The translations under genes were made by a program, and so were the position numbers. Positions 19,071 to 29,705 of a DNA stretch of 64,000 nucleotides are shown here, in pieces (the first letter of the stretch is position 1; the number at the start of each line of letters is the position of its first letter). The stretch covers positions 3,100,001 through 3,164,000 of the forward strand of contig NZ_CP184830.1 in NCBI RefSeq assembly GCF_049275935.1, in the 5' to 3' direction. Below the pieces are notes generated by a model, which saw only the letters and a list, made by a program, of their open reading frames with translations, did not search any database and had not been told where the DNA came from. Source of the stretch: Endozoicomonas_A sp049275935. GTDB taxonomy: Bacteria > Pseudomonadota > Gammaproteobacteria > Pseudomonadales > Endozoicomonadaceae.

Positions 19071-19132
19071 TTAAGCGGTCAGGGTCTGAAAAGAAACGGC
19101 TCTTAAGTACTTTTTCGTTCGTGACCGCTTAA
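19071..19132. repeat. Inverted repeat with 11-bp arms
   Basis: TTAAGCGGTCA at 19071-19081 pairs with TGACCGCTTAA at 19122-19132 around a 40-base loop. It lies between the divergent RNA-ligase gene and the gene at 19242. It could be an operator or an element end; no T-run follows. Confidence 0.4.
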
Positions 19133-19241
19133 AAAGCAAGTAGCCGGAAGTGCTGAAGAGCATTACTGCACCGGGTCTCGGTTGATGTTGAAAAAAAACA
19201 AATGTGTATTATTTTAAACACGTTGTTCAAAAGGTTATGAG

Positions 19242-19730
19242 ATGTTTAAATCCTATCTGATATTGCCAATAGTTATTATGTGCATGTCTTTCGAAGCCTT
19301 TGCAGAGAAGACAATGGAGTGCGTTCGAACTAAAGAAGGATTGCTGTTTTACGAACAGGAATTCAGGTTGAATCCACCAATTTCAATTGATGGAAAAAGA
19401 ATCCACTATATAAAATTAAGATCAGCACTGAAGGTTGCAACAGAGTTAGGAGCCGATGAACCATTCTTCATTATGGGTAGGGGGATGAGGATATACGCAG
19501 GTGAAAATTCCGCAGAGGGGCTGATAATACAACAGTTGGATGGAACGACAAATCCAAATGAAATAATTTCACAAGTTCCGCAACTAAGTGGATATAACAC
19601 TGATTGTGTTATCGACTACTCAAATAAACTTGATGAGAAGCTGCCATTATTCAACGCTGGAGATCCAATGGCTGAACTTAGTAGATTCAAAGTCAAAGTT
19701 GTTCCCATGCATGGCCGCAGCAACTTTTAG
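19242..19730 (+). CDS. Small secreted protein of unknown function
   Basis: 162 residues with a Sec signal peptide (MFKSYLILPIVIMCMSFEAFA, then EKT). The mature part has two cysteines (MECVRT and NTDCVIDY) that could form a disulfide. No family is recognised. It is divergent from the secreted RNA ligase with 241 bp between them and is followed by a strong terminator, so it is monocistronic. Base composition is AT-rich like the ligase gene, consistent with both being accessory. Confidence 0.65.
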   Translation: MFKSYLILPIVIMCMSFEAFAEKTMECVRTKEGLLFYEQEFRLNPPISIDGKRIHYIKLRSALKVATELGADEPFFIMGRGMRIYAGENSAEGLIIQQLDGTTNPNEIISQVPQLSGYNTDCVIDYSNKLDEKLPLFNAGDPMAELSRFKVKVVPMHGRSNF

Positions 19731-19751
19731 AGCGCAGCCAGACAAATTGAG

Positions 19752-19792
19752 AGCCCCGAAAACAAATGTTTCCATTTCTTTTCGGGGCTTTG
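19752..19792 (+). terminator. Rho-independent terminator
   Basis: AGCCCCGAAAA (19752-19762) pairs with TTTTCGGGGCT (19779-19789), followed by TTGT. It lies 22 bp after the stop of the small secreted protein. Confidence 0.75.
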
Positions 19793-19938
19793 TCGATCGG
19801 TTGAAGCAGACATTCGTCGTTTTTTCATATTACAGGGGACCTACTCTCAGGTCTCAGTCAATGGCTGAGTAACCGGACGAATCACGCACTGCTGACTGAA
19901 GAGCGTAGCCAGAAAGCTACGCTCTAGTCGGCTGGCAA

Positions 19939-21615
19939 TCAGGCATCAATACGCTTGTATTTCATACGATGAGGGCCCGCTGCCTCTTCACCCAGACGCT
20001 CTTTGCGATCGGCTTCGTACTCGGTGTAGTTGCCCTCGAAGAAGGTGACTTTGGAATCGCCTTCGTAAGCCAGGATATGTGTGGCCACGCGATCCAGGAA
20101 CCAGCGATCGTGAGAGATCACCATGGCGCAGCCCGGGAAGGCCAGAAGTGCATCTTCCAGTGCACGCAGGGTCTCAACATCAAGGTCGTTGGAGGGTTCG
20201 TCAAGTAGCAGTACATTGCCGCCTTCTTTCAGTGTCGCGGCCAATTGCAGTCGACCGCGCTCACCACCGGAGAGCTCACCCACACGCTTCTGCTGGTCAC
20301 CGCCTTTGAAGTTGAAACGACCAATGTATTTGCGGGACTGCATTTCGTAGCCATTGATGCGAAGAATGTCCTGGCCATCGGAGATCGCTTCAAAAACAGT
20401 TTTGTCGTCTTTCAGCTCGTCACGCATCTGCTGAACATTAGAGATTTTGATCGTCTCGCCGTGTTCGATGCTTCCGGAATCAGGCTGTTCGTCTCCGGTA
20501 ATCATCTTGAACAGGGTGGTTTTACCAGCACCGTTACCCCCGATGATACCGACAATAGCACCCTTGGGAATGCTGAAATTCAGGTCGTCGATCAGCAGCC
20601 GATCACCAAAGCCTTTGGAAACATGATTGAATTCCAGAACCTTATCACCCAGACGTGGGCCGGGTGGAATGTAGATTTCGTTGGTTTCGTTACGGGCCTG
20701 AAATTCCTGGGACTGCATCTCTTCAAAGCGTGCCAGACGTGCTTTGGATTTGGACTGGCGACCTTTGGCATTTGAGCGGGACCATTCCAGTTCCTGTTGC
20801 ATCGCTTTTCGATGAGCGTCCTGTTGCTTGCTTTCCTGCTCGAGTCGGGCTTCTTTTTGCTCCAGCCAGTCGCTGTAGTTACCTTCCCAGGGTATACCGT
20901 GGCCACGGTCCAGCTCCAAAATCCAGCCCGCTGCGTTATCCAGGAAGTAACGATCGTGGGTGATAGCCACAACGGTTCCCGGATATTCAACGAGAAAGCG
21001 CTCCAGCCAGGCCACTGACTCGGCATCCAGGTGGTTAGTAGGCTCGTCCAGCAGCAGCATTTCGGGACTGGAGAGCAACAGGCGGCAAAGAGCTACACGA
21101 CGGCGCTCACCACCTGACAGATTGTCTACGACAGCGTCCCACTCGGGAAGACGCAGAGCGTCGGCAGCGACGTCCAGTTTGCGCTCCAGGTTATGGGCAT
21201 CGGCCGCCTGAATAATGTTTTCCAGTCTGGCCTGTTCTGTCGCCAGGGCGTCAAAGTCCGCATCGGGCTCAGCGTAAGCTGCGTAAACGGCTTCCAGCTT
21301 GTCCTGGGCTTCCTTGATTTCACCTAGTGCCTCTTCCACCACTTCACGGACTGTTTTACCGGGTGTCAGTTGCGGCTCCTGAGGCAGGTAACCAACATTC
21401 AGACCGGGTTGTGGACGGGCTTCGCCATCAAATTCCTGATCGACACCAGCCATGATGCGCAGCAGAGTGGACTTACCGGCACCGTTCAGACCCAGGACGC
21501 CAATTTTGGCACCGGGGAAAAAAGAGAGGGAAATGTCTTTAAGAATCTGGCGCTTTGGGGGAACGATCTTGCTCACCCGGTTCATGGTATAGACGTATTG
21601 TGACAATTTAGGCAT
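19939..21615 (-). CDS. ettA: Energy-dependent translational throttle protein EttA (ABC-F)
   Basis: 558 residues, a soluble ABC-F ATPase that binds the ribosomal E site and gates entry into elongation according to ATP/ADP ratio. Two ABC domains are present: Walker A GLNGAGKST with LSGGERRRVALCRLL and LLLDEPTNHLD in the first, GGNGAGKTT with LSGGERGRLQLAA and LLLDEPSNDLD in the second. The interdomain linker carries the EttA-type KGRQSKSKARLARFEE. Length and sequence follow E. coli EttA (555) throughout. The gene stands alone, divergent from the DUF29 gene. Confidence 0.97.
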   Translation of the reverse strand: MPKLSQYVYTMNRVSKIVPPKRQILKDISLSFFPGAKIGVLGLNGAGKSTLLRIMAGVDQEFDGEARPQPGLNVGYLPQEPQLTPGKTVREVVEEALGEIKEAQDKLEAVYAAYAEPDADFDALATEQARLENIIQAADAHNLERKLDVAADALRLPEWDAVVDNLSGGERRRVALCRLLLSSPEMLLLDEPTNHLDAESVAWLERFLVEYPGTVVAITHDRYFLDNAAGWILELDRGHGIPWEGNYSDWLEQKEARLEQESKQQDAHRKAMQQELEWSRSNAKGRQSKSKARLARFEEMQSQEFQARNETNEIYIPPGPRLGDKVLEFNHVSKGFGDRLLIDDLNFSIPKGAIVGIIGGNGAGKTTLFKMITGDEQPDSGSIEHGETIKISNVQQMRDELKDDKTVFEAISDGQDILRINGYEMQSRKYIGRFNFKGGDQQKRVGELSGGERGRLQLAATLKEGGNVLLLDEPSNDLDVETLRALEDALLAFPGCAMVISHDRWFLDRVATHILAYEGDSKVTFFEGNYTEYEADRKERLGEEAAGPHRMKYKRIDA

Positions 21616-21769
21616 CCATAATAGGTTTGACTGAAGCCTCCGTATAATAGCACTTTTGAGGCATTTCTGTATGCTCGTACTTACTCCGCAAAGGCGTCAG
21701 CCTCTGCATGCTTCATTTTGATTCCCTTCCGTTCTTTGCCTACAGTGTTAGGGCAATGGAGGTATTTTT

Positions 21770-22228
21770 ATGGAAAACCTGTATGACACTGATTTCTATA
21801 GCTGGTCGTATCGTCAGGCCGAGTTGATTAGGCAAGGTCGTTTCAATGAACTTGATATTGCCAATCTGGTAGAGGAAATTGAAGACATGGGTAAGGCTCA
21901 GTATCAGGCTTTACGCAGTTGTGTTAAAGAATTGCTCTTGCACCTGCTGAAATGGCAAATGCAGTCTGGAAAAGACGATCAGCACACAATGACGGACTGG
22001 TACAGGAGCTGGCTGGTCAGTATCGCTAAACAACGAGGTGCCATCTTCGATCTACTCGAAGATAACCCTGGCCTAAACAGTAAGATTGATGAGGTCTTGC
22101 CAAAAGCCTATCGGTCTGCAAAAAGAGATGCAGCGGCTGACATGAAATGTAAGCCCGATGATTTCCCGGCTGACTCCCCCTGGAGCTTTGAACAAATCAT
22201 GACTGAGGACTGGCTGCCAGAAAGCTAA
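21770..22228 (+). CDS. DUF29 family protein
   Basis: 152 residues. The family signature is the N-terminal YDTDFYSWSYRQAELIRQGRFNELD followed by NLVEEIEDMGK and the helical ELLLHLLKWQ segment. DUF29 proteins are small, helical and common in cyanobacteria and proteobacteria; no function is established. GGAGG sits before the ATG with normal spacing. No clear partner gene; glyA starts about 120 bp downstream on the same strand. Confidence 0.85.
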   Translation: MENLYDTDFYSWSYRQAELIRQGRFNELDIANLVEEIEDMGKAQYQALRSCVKELLLHLLKWQMQSGKDDQHTMTDWYRSWLVSIAKQRGAIFDLLEDNPGLNSKIDEVLPKAYRSAKRDAAADMKCKPDDFPADSPWSFEQIMTEDWLPES

Positions 22229-22350
22229 GTCAGAGCCCATGAGTCTCGCTCAAATTGACATGAAACTTTTTCGATACGAAATCCTGAACAGCTGTATTAG
22301 AATGGTCGCCGAAAAACCTCATTAACAGGCAACATTCCGAGGAATCATTA

Positions 22351-23604
<1,254 letters not shown>

Positions 23605-23629
23605 TCCAGGGCTGTTTTTCAAAGTAAGA

Positions 23630-23656
23630 CCGCTGACCTGAGAATCGGGTCAGCGG
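23630..23656 (+). terminator. Hairpin after glyA
   Basis: CCGCTGACC pairs with GGTCAGCGG around nine bases. No T-run follows, so termination may be weak or may allow read-through to nrdR. Confidence 0.4.
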
Positions 23657-23754
23657 CTTACCCACACAGAATCACTTCATTCTGCAAAGTCTTGGTAATT
23701 TTACAGGCGTGAATTATGATGGAAGACTCACTCTGAAAAACGTTTCTCTTACCC

Positions 23755-24216
23755 ATGCACTGCCCTTTTTGCAACGCTGTCGATACCAAAGTCATTGATT
23801 CCCGCCTGGTGGCAGACGGTAACCAGGTTCGCCGTCGTCGTGAATGTTTGACCTGTAGTGAACGATTTACGACTTATGAAATGGCAGAGTTGTTGATTCC
23901 CAGGCTGGTCAAAAGAGACGGTTCCCGTGAACCCTTCAATGAAGAAAAACTAAGGGCAGGCATATCCAAAGCTCTGGAAAAGCGTCCTGTCAGCGTGGAA
24001 CAGATTGAAGAGTCTGTGAACCGGATCAAGCATCGGCTTCGGGCCACCGGTGAGCGGGAAATAAAATCCCTGGTTTTGGGGGAAGAAGTGATGCGTGTAC
24101 TTCGGGAGCTGGACGAAATAGCCTATATCCGGTTTGCCTCTGTTTATCGTCACTTCAAGGACCTGAATGAATTCCGGGAAGAAATTGAACGACTGGAAAC
24201 CATTGATAAACAATGA
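23755..24216 (+). CDS. nrdR: Transcriptional repressor NrdR
   Basis: 153 residues. N-terminal zinc ribbon (C3, C6, C31, C34: MHCPFCNAVDTKV and CLTCSERF) followed by an ATP-cone domain (KRDGSREPFNEEKLRAGI). NrdR binds NrdR boxes before ribonucleotide reductase genes and represses them when dATP is bound. Sequence and length are standard. In many gammaproteobacteria nrdR is followed by ribD; here ribD lies 2.4 kb away, separated by an LD-carboxypeptidase and a thioesterase-like gene, which suggests insertion between them. Confidence 0.97.
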   Translation: MHCPFCNAVDTKVIDSRLVADGNQVRRRRECLTCSERFTTYEMAELLIPRLVKRDGSREPFNEEKLRAGISKALEKRPVSVEQIEESVNRIKHRLRATGEREIKSLVLGEEVMRVLRELDEIAYIRFASVYRHFKDLNEFREEIERLETIDKQ

Positions 24217-24362
24217 GGCCATTGCTGACCTCATTGCAGAGTTTTTCGTTCATAAGTCAATGATTGACAATGCCAGCACACCCATAGTAGACGGCAAATG
24301 CAGCAAGAATAATGGCACTCTTATGACGCGGTACCCTGCTGCATGCCAATCTTCCCATAGTC

Positions 24363-24521
24363 ATGGATGAAGAGGTGCTGGCGCGATCCATTGACAGGCT
24401 GGTTAGTATGCAAATCGCCAGAAGCTATGAGAATGATATCCAGAGGAATTACCGAAGTGCTGCCATACAAATATGTCTTAGTATCTGTTTTGGTGGTCTG
24501 TTCTCAGTTTCCGGCTTTTAG
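24363..24521 (+). CDS. Possible 52-residue protein with hydrophobic C-terminus
   Basis: This frame in the 335-bp gap 24217-24551 reads MDEEVLARSIDRLVSMQIARSY and ends in a short hydrophobic stretch (IQICLSICFGGLFSVSGF). Composition is protein-like, but there is no good ribosome binding site and I know no homolog. It may be a remnant. The rest of the gap shows nothing recognisable. Confidence 0.25.
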   Translation: MDEEVLARSIDRLVSMQIARSYENDIQRNYRSAAIQICLSICFGGLFSVSGF

Positions 24522-24551
24522 AACAGGCAGTTTCGGTTCAAAACTTTCGTC

Positions 24552-25565
24552 TCAGGGATTGACGGCAGGTTCCAGCATCGTAATAGTCCCTTTACTTGCG
24601 TCGATACGAACCTTCACACCTTCACCAATGGTAAATATACTGGCCTGATGGCCAATCATTGCTCCATTCCAGGCTGGAATATTCAAGGGTGAAATATGTT
24701 GTTTTAACACCTCCTGCAAGCGGTAAGAGCCATAAGGAACCTTGGCATTACAATTTATACATTGACCAAAAATAAAACCAGAGATTTCTTTTAATATACC
24801 GACAGTTTGTAACTGGGTTAACATGCGATCAATTTGATAAACATCTTCACCGGTATCCTCCAAAAACAGAATTTTATTTTTAAAACTGGGTAAGTAGGGG
24901 CTTCCCAGCATAGAAACTAAAACGGATAAGTTGCCACCCAGAATTTCCCCTGTGGCAATGCCAGGGCGAATAGTTTGAATCCTGGCAACAGTACGGGTTA
25001 AATCATCGCTTTTGATGATGGGGTTGCTCATGGTAATGGCATTACCTTCAAAGAGAATTTTCTTTAAATAATTAACGGTGTATTGTGTCCAGGGGTAAGC
25101 TGCAGCCATCGGGCCGTGAAACGTTATTAAGCCGGTTTTCTGGTGGATGGCTAGCAGCAAGGTGGTAATGTCGCTAAAACCCATAAAAATCTTGGGATGC
25201 TTTTTGATTAAAGGGAAATCTAAATATTCCAGTATTCGCGCTGACCCCCAGCCGCCCCGCAACTCGATAATGGCTTTTACTTTTGGATTGGCAAACATGT
25301 CATTGATATCAGCAGCTCGTGCCTGATCAGTACCTGCAAAATATCCGGTTTGTTGAAAAATAGTTTTACCGTAGATAACGCTCAAGCCCAGTGCCTCGAG
25401 TCGTTCTGTTGCAAATTGCACATCCTGGGCGGTATTAACACGAAAGCCACTGGAAATTAAGGCAACGGTATCACCCTTATTGAGAGGAGCCGGTTTAATA
25501 GCAGGTAACGCCAATACAGGGCTGGTCATTAGCCAACATAGAATAATAAATAATAATTTTTTCAT
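24552..25565 (-). CDS. ldcA: LD-carboxypeptidase (peptidase family S66), exported
   Basis: 337 residues with a signal peptide (MKKLLFIILCWLMTSPVLA). The family cleaves the terminal D-Ala from murein tetrapeptides during peptidoglycan recycling, or related cyclic-peptide substrates such as microcins. Catalytic triad: S131 in MGFSDIT, E236 in FLEDTGED and H306 in IGHQASI, with spacings close to Pseudomonas LdcA (S115, E217, H285). Most LdcA enzymes are cytoplasmic, so the signal peptide is unusual and implies periplasmic action. The gene is less GC-rich than its neighbours and is inserted, in opposite orientation, between nrdR and ribD. Confidence 0.88.
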   Translation of the reverse strand: MKKLLFIILCWLMTSPVLALPAIKPAPLNKGDTVALISSGFRVNTAQDVQFATERLEALGLSVIYGKTIFQQTGYFAGTDQARAADINDMFANPKVKAIIELRGGWGSARILEYLDFPLIKKHPKIFMGFSDITTLLLAIHQKTGLITFHGPMAAAYPWTQYTVNYLKKILFEGNAITMSNPIIKSDDLTRTVARIQTIRPGIATGEILGGNLSVLVSMLGSPYLPSFKNKILFLEDTGEDVYQIDRMLTQLQTVGILKEISGFIFGQCINCNAKVPYGSYRLQEVLKQHISPLNIPAWNGAMIGHQASIFTIGEGVKVRIDASKGTITMLEPAVNP

Positions 25566-25805
25566 AGTTTACTCCGGAAGAAGGGCTTGTTTTCCTGGCC
25601 TCTCCCTCTCTTATCTCCGGGCTTGTCATCTTCCCGACAGACTTCATCAATGGGTACGTCGTTTGTGAGGGGTGGCTGTCATTACGTCCTGTCATCACTT
25701 GCATGCGCTTAGTTCTTAGCCATGAAACATCTCATACAGGGCTGAAAGCTATCTAGGATAGTCTAGACAACATATCAGCTTCGAACAGACTTTGAGCTAT
25801 TGATT

Positions 25806-25840
25806 AACAAGCGTGAATGACTCAGTTTTAAACGCTTGTT
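25806..25840. repeat. Hairpin in the 25566-25896 gap
   Basis: AACAAGCGT pairs with ACGCTTGTT, followed on the plus strand by TCTTTCT. It resembles a terminator but has no upstream gene on that strand. Nothing else is recognisable in this 331-bp gap. Confidence 0.35.
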
Positions 25841-25896
25841 TCTTTCTACTGTTTGAATGGCTATGATGCTCGGCATAATTACTAGAAGATTTGAGT

Positions 25897-26436
25897 ATGT
25901 ATCCATTCATTCGACTGCTGACCACAATCCGTAAAGCCAAAAAAGCGCCCAAAATTTCCGTCGATGCTGTCAGTGAAAACTGCTTTCGCTGTATGCCATG
26001 GGATTTAGATCTGTTCATGGAAATGAACAATGGTCGTGTTTTGACGCTCTATGATCTGGGCCGGTTTACTCTTTCTATTCAGTGTGGGCTGTCTGATGTC
26101 CTCAAAAGAGAGAAGTGGGGATTGGTGGTTGCTGGCAGTACCACTCGTTATCGAAAGCGGGTCCGGATGTTCGACAAAGTAACTATGTACACTCAGGTGG
26201 CTGCGATGGATGAGCGATGGGTTTATATTATCCAGTCCATGTGGGTCAAAGGGGAACCGGCTTCTTCAATTCTGTTAAGAACGGCTGTCACCGAGAAGGG
26301 CCGGATAGTGGCCACTGAACGAGTCAGAAAAGCCACGGGCAGGGAAGACTGGCGTCCAGAGCCGGAAGGTTGGGTCAAGGCCTGGATTGAGAGCGAAGAG
26401 CAGCGTCCATGGCCTCCTTTGTCAGCCCGGACTTAA
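25897..26436 (+). CDS. Thioesterase-like (hotdog-fold) protein
   Basis: 179 residues from the ATG at 25897 (an in-frame TTG lies two codons upstream). The segment MPWDLDLFMEMNNGRVLTLYDLGRF matches the helix-start region of 4-hydroxybenzoyl-CoA thioesterase-like proteins, with an Asn in place of the catalytic Asp seen in many hotdog enzymes. TTRYRKRVRMFDKV and SVFVKGE-like strands fit the same fold. An acyl-CoA thioesterase role is likely, substrate unknown. It is upstream of ribD on the same strand, 209 bp away, with no obvious connection. Confidence 0.75.
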   Translation: MYPFIRLLTTIRKAKKAPKISVDAVSENCFRCMPWDLDLFMEMNNGRVLTLYDLGRFTLSIQCGLSDVLKREKWGLVVAGSTTRYRKRVRMFDKVTMYTQVAAMDERWVYIIQSMWVKGEPASSILLRTAVTEKGRIVATERVRKATGREDWRPEPEGWVKAWIESEEQRPWPPLSART

Positions 26437-26645
26437 GACGATATGGGCCATTGACTGAATCTTTTTTAACCGAAAGCATCCCGCTAAACTCATTTACTTT
26501 TGACTGATTCTCCCTGGCTGAAGGGGGCAATGAGAAGTGAGTATTGTCCTCTTTAAATTTTATCGGGCGCTTTCACCAGTGAGTGATGCCGGAGGTAAAT
26601 TCATATAAACTGGCCCCATTTCTGACTGAGCCTGGAGAAGGTCCC

Positions 26646-27773
26646 ATGGCGTCTGCGATTGATCATGAAATGATGTCTCGTGCGCTGCAACTGGCACGTA
26701 AAGGGTTATACACCGCAATGCCCAATCCCAGGGTAGGGTGTGTGATCATGAAGGATGGCGTCATTGTCGGTGAAGGCTTTCATGAACGATCGGGCGAGCC
26801 CCATGCTGAAGTGCATGCCCTGGAAATGGCAGGTGACCGGACTAAGGGAGCAACGGTCTATGTCACCCTTGAGCCCTGCAGTCATTTCGGAAAAACACCG
26901 CCCTGTGCAGAAGCGCTGATCAAGGCCAGGGTGAGCCGGGTGGTCGCTGCTATGGAAGACCCTAACCCCCTGGTATCCGGTCGTGGGTTGAAAAGACTGA
27001 GTGACGTCGGCATTGAGGTTGAATCCGGTATTCTTGAAGCCGAAGCCAGAGCATTGAATCCTGGCTTCATCAAAAAGATGATGAGCGGGCAACCTTTCGT
27101 CCGACTCAAGCTGGCCATGAGCCTCGATGGCAGAACGGCTATGGAGAGTGGTGAATCCCAGTGGATTACCGGACCCGATGCCCGCAGTGAAGTTCAAAAG
27201 CTCCGGGCGCAGAGCTGTGCCATTGTTTCGGGTGTTGGCTCGATTCTTCATGATAATTCTTCATTAACAGTCAGAGCTGAAGAGCTGGGGCTGCCAGACG
27301 CTGAAAAACTGGCCCGCAGACAACCATTAAGGGTGGTTCTGGATTCATCCCTGCAAACCCCTGTCGACGCGAAAGTGGTCACCGGGCCCGGCAGGGCTCT
27401 GATTGTCTGCACGAATCAGGCAGAACAGAGCCGACAGGCACAGCTGGAGGCTGCCGGTGCTGAAGTGATCAGGCTGAACGCCGACAGACAGGTGGACCTG
27501 AACGCATTAATGAGCGAACTGGCTCAAAGAGATTGCCAGGAAGTTTTGCTGGAAACAGGAGCTACCCTTGCCGGAGCCGCTGTCAGTGAAGGACTGGTGG
27601 ATGAGCTGAATATCTTTATGGCCCCGATCTTGATGGGGTCAGCAGCCCGGCCATTGTTGAACCTTCCATTCCAGTTTATGTCAGAAAAGCTGGGTCTTAA
27701 TATCTCTGATATCCGTGCTATTGGCGATGACTGGCTTATTAAGGCAACGTTTAAACAGAACACTGATTACTGA
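26646..27773 (+). CDS. ribD: Bifunctional pyrimidine deaminase/reductase
   Basis: 375 residues. The N-terminal deaminase removes the amino group of 2,5-diamino-6-ribosylamino-pyrimidinone phosphate; the C-terminal domain reduces the ribose. The deaminase zinc site is GEPHAEVHAL with CSHFGKTPPC; the reductase carries LKLAMSLDGRTAMESGESQWIT. The frame is open from a GTG at 26583, but the ATG at 26646 has AAGG five bases upstream and begins like E. coli RibD. It heads the rib operon: ribE starts 12 bp after its stop. I see no FMN riboswitch in the upstream 200 bp. Confidence 0.95.
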   Translation: MASAIDHEMMSRALQLARKGLYTAMPNPRVGCVIMKDGVIVGEGFHERSGEPHAEVHALEMAGDRTKGATVYVTLEPCSHFGKTPPCAEALIKARVSRVVAAMEDPNPLVSGRGLKRLSDVGIEVESGILEAEARALNPGFIKKMMSGQPFVRLKLAMSLDGRTAMESGESQWITGPDARSEVQKLRAQSCAIVSGVGSILHDNSSLTVRAEELGLPDAEKLARRQPLRVVLDSSLQTPVDAKVVTGPGRALIVCTNQAEQSRQAQLEAAGAEVIRLNADRQVDLNALMSELAQRDCQEVLLETGATLAGAAVSEGLVDELNIFMAPILMGSAARPLLNLPFQFMSEKLGLNISDIRAIGDDWLIKATFKQNTDY

Positions 27774-27785
27774 GATTCACTATTC

Positions 27786-28451
27786 ATGTTTACAGGCATT
27801 ATTGAGGCTGTTGGTAGCCTGCAGAAAGTAGAACCCCTCTCTGGTGATCTGAGGTTAACGGTCAACTCTGGTTCGTTGGATCTTTCTGATGTAAAACTGG
27901 GTGACAGTATTGCCACCAATGGCGTCTGCCTGACTGTGGTGGAATTGACCGGACAGGGATATGTAGCCGATGTTTCCCTGGAAACGCTTGAAAATTCAAC
28001 GCTTTCGGGACAGGCTGTCGGTTCTGCCCTGAATCTGGAAAAAGCTCTGACGCCTTCAACCCGGCTGGGTGGCCACCTGGTCAGTGGTCATGTCGACGGT
28101 GTCGGTAAAATTGTCTCCATCGAACTCTCGGGTCGTTCGACGGTCTATTGGGTGGAGGCTCCCGTTCATCTGGCCCGGTACATTGCCCACAAAGGGTCAG
28201 TCACGATAGATGGTGTCAGTTTAACGGTAAACAGGGTGGATGGCTGTCGCTTTGCCCTGAACATCGTGCCTCATACCCGGCAGGAAACCATTATTGCCGG
28301 GTACCGGGCAGGAACAGAAATCAATCTGGAAGTGGATCTGCTGGCCAGGTATCTGGAAAGGCTAATGGACCCGAGCCTCAGGGAACAGAGTGAATCGGCT
28401 CCTGCCAGCCTGACAGCCGGTTTTCTTGCTGAACATGGCTTTATGAAGTGA
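27786..28451 (+). CDS. ribE: Riboflavin synthase, alpha chain
   Basis: 221 residues. Catalyses dismutation of two 6,7-dimethyl-8-ribityllumazine molecules to riboflavin. The two homologous lumazine-binding barrels are visible: MFTGIIEAVGSL with LGDSIATNGVCLTV in the first, GHLVSGHVDGVG with HKGSVTIDGVSLTV in the second. The family-typical C-terminal trimerisation helix (LARYLERLM) is present. E. coli names this gene ribC/ribE. Second gene of the rib operon; ribBA follows after 81 bp. Confidence 0.96.
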   Translation: MFTGIIEAVGSLQKVEPLSGDLRLTVNSGSLDLSDVKLGDSIATNGVCLTVVELTGQGYVADVSLETLENSTLSGQAVGSALNLEKALTPSTRLGGHLVSGHVDGVGKIVSIELSGRSTVYWVEAPVHLARYIAHKGSVTIDGVSLTVNRVDGCRFALNIVPHTRQETIIAGYRAGTEINLEVDLLARYLERLMDPSLREQSESAPASLTAGFLAEHGFMK

Positions 28452-28532
28452 CTGCTTCCAGCTTGGGAACGAAACCGTTAGAATACGCCGGTTTCGCATA
28501 CCGGATGTATAAAAAACACACATGGGGGTGTT

Positions 28533-29645
28533 ATGCAGCTTAACTCCATTGAAGAGATTATTGAGGATATTCGCCTCGGGAAACCTGTCATCCTGATAGA
28601 TGATGAGGACCGTGAAAACGAAGGTGACCTGATAATCGCTGCTGAAAAAATCACTCCTGAGATCGTGAATTTCATGGCCCGGGAGGCCAGAGGTCTGCTC
28701 TGCCTGACACTGACCGGAGAGCGCTGTGATTTTCTGGGGCTGCCACCGATGGTGACTTCGGAAGACAATGCATCGGGCTTTGGTACACCTTTTACCGTTT
28801 CCATTGAAGCCGCAGAAGGCGTAACCACAGGTATTTCTGCCCATGACCGGGCCAGAACCATTCGAGTGGCAGCGGACCCACTGTCCCGCCCCGGCGATAT
28901 TGTTCAGCCAGGTCATGTATTCCCATTGAGAGCGCAGCCTGGCGGTGTACTCAGCCGTGCGGGTCATACCGAAGCCGGTTGTGACCTGGCGCGTCTGGCC
29001 GGACTGACACCGGCAGCCGCTATCATCGAGATCATGAACGAAGACGGCACGATGGCTCGTCGTCCCGACCTGGAAGTGTTTGCCAAAGAGCATGATCTGA
29101 AAATCGGCACCATCGCCGATCTGATCAACTACCGAATCCTGAATGAGAAAACCGTTGAAAAGTCAGAGCGGCGCACACTGGATACCGATTTTGGTCAGTT
29201 TGATATGACGGCCTACAAGGATTCTATCAGCGGCGCTACGCACATTGCCCTGACCAAGGGCTATATTACACCGAACTCTCCGGCGCTGGTGCGAGTTCAC
29301 GCTATGGAACCATTCCGTGATCTGCTGTCGGCACATCCGGAAAGCGGTAAGTCCAGCTGGCCGCTGCACAAGGCGATGGCCAAAGTGGCCAGTGAAGGTC
29401 GTGGCGTGATTGTGCTGCTGGACTCTGAGTCCAGACTGGACCTGGGCGGAGCACTGGAAAAGTTCTCGGAAGGCAAGAGTGGCAGCAACGGTATGTCCGG
29501 TGCTTATCTGACCATTGGTACCGGTTCACAGATTCTGCGTGACCTGGGAGTAGGCAAAATGCGCCTGCTCAGCTCACCGGTTCGCTTCGCTGCCCTGTCC
29601 GGATTTGATCTGGAAATTGTAGAATATATCCCGTGTGAAGACTGA
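28533..29645 (+). CDS. ribBA: 3,4-dihydroxy-2-butanone 4-phosphate synthase fused to degenerate GTP cyclohydrolase II domain
   Basis: 370 residues. Residues 1-205 are a complete RibB domain that converts ribulose 5-phosphate to DHBP: VILIDDEDRENEGDL, FTVSIEAAEGVTTGISAHDRA, RAGHTEAGCDLARLAGL. Residues 206-370 align with RibA by general pattern (FGQFDMTAYKD, VRVHAMEPFRDLL) but lack the zinc cysteines and the RQEGRGIG catalytic loop, which reads KVASEGRGVIVLLDSESRLDLGG. So the second domain should be inactive as a cyclohydrolase; this RibB-RibX form is known from Pseudomonas-like bacteria. The true RibA is at 33160. The plus-strand GGGGG before ATG is the likely ribosome binding site. Confidence 0.93.
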   Translation: MQLNSIEEIIEDIRLGKPVILIDDEDRENEGDLIIAAEKITPEIVNFMAREARGLLCLTLTGERCDFLGLPPMVTSEDNASGFGTPFTVSIEAAEGVTTGISAHDRARTIRVAADPLSRPGDIVQPGHVFPLRAQPGGVLSRAGHTEAGCDLARLAGLTPAAAIIEIMNEDGTMARRPDLEVFAKEHDLKIGTIADLINYRILNEKTVEKSERRTLDTDFGQFDMTAYKDSISGATHIALTKGYITPNSPALVRVHAMEPFRDLLSAHPESGKSSWPLHKAMAKVASEGRGVIVLLDSESRLDLGGALEKFSEGKSGSNGMSGAYLTIGTGSQILRDLGVGKMRLLSSPVRFAALSGFDLEIVEYIPCED

Positions 29646-29705
29646 ACGTCAGAGCACATGTACTTTGAAGTAAGTGCATTACAAAGATTTATTGAGGAAA
29701 GCGCA

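Noticed and set aside
26437..26645. FMN riboswitch before ribD
   Set aside because: The conserved AGGGTGAAATTCCC-type and GACCGG elements of the RFN fold were looked for and not seen here or before ribBA.
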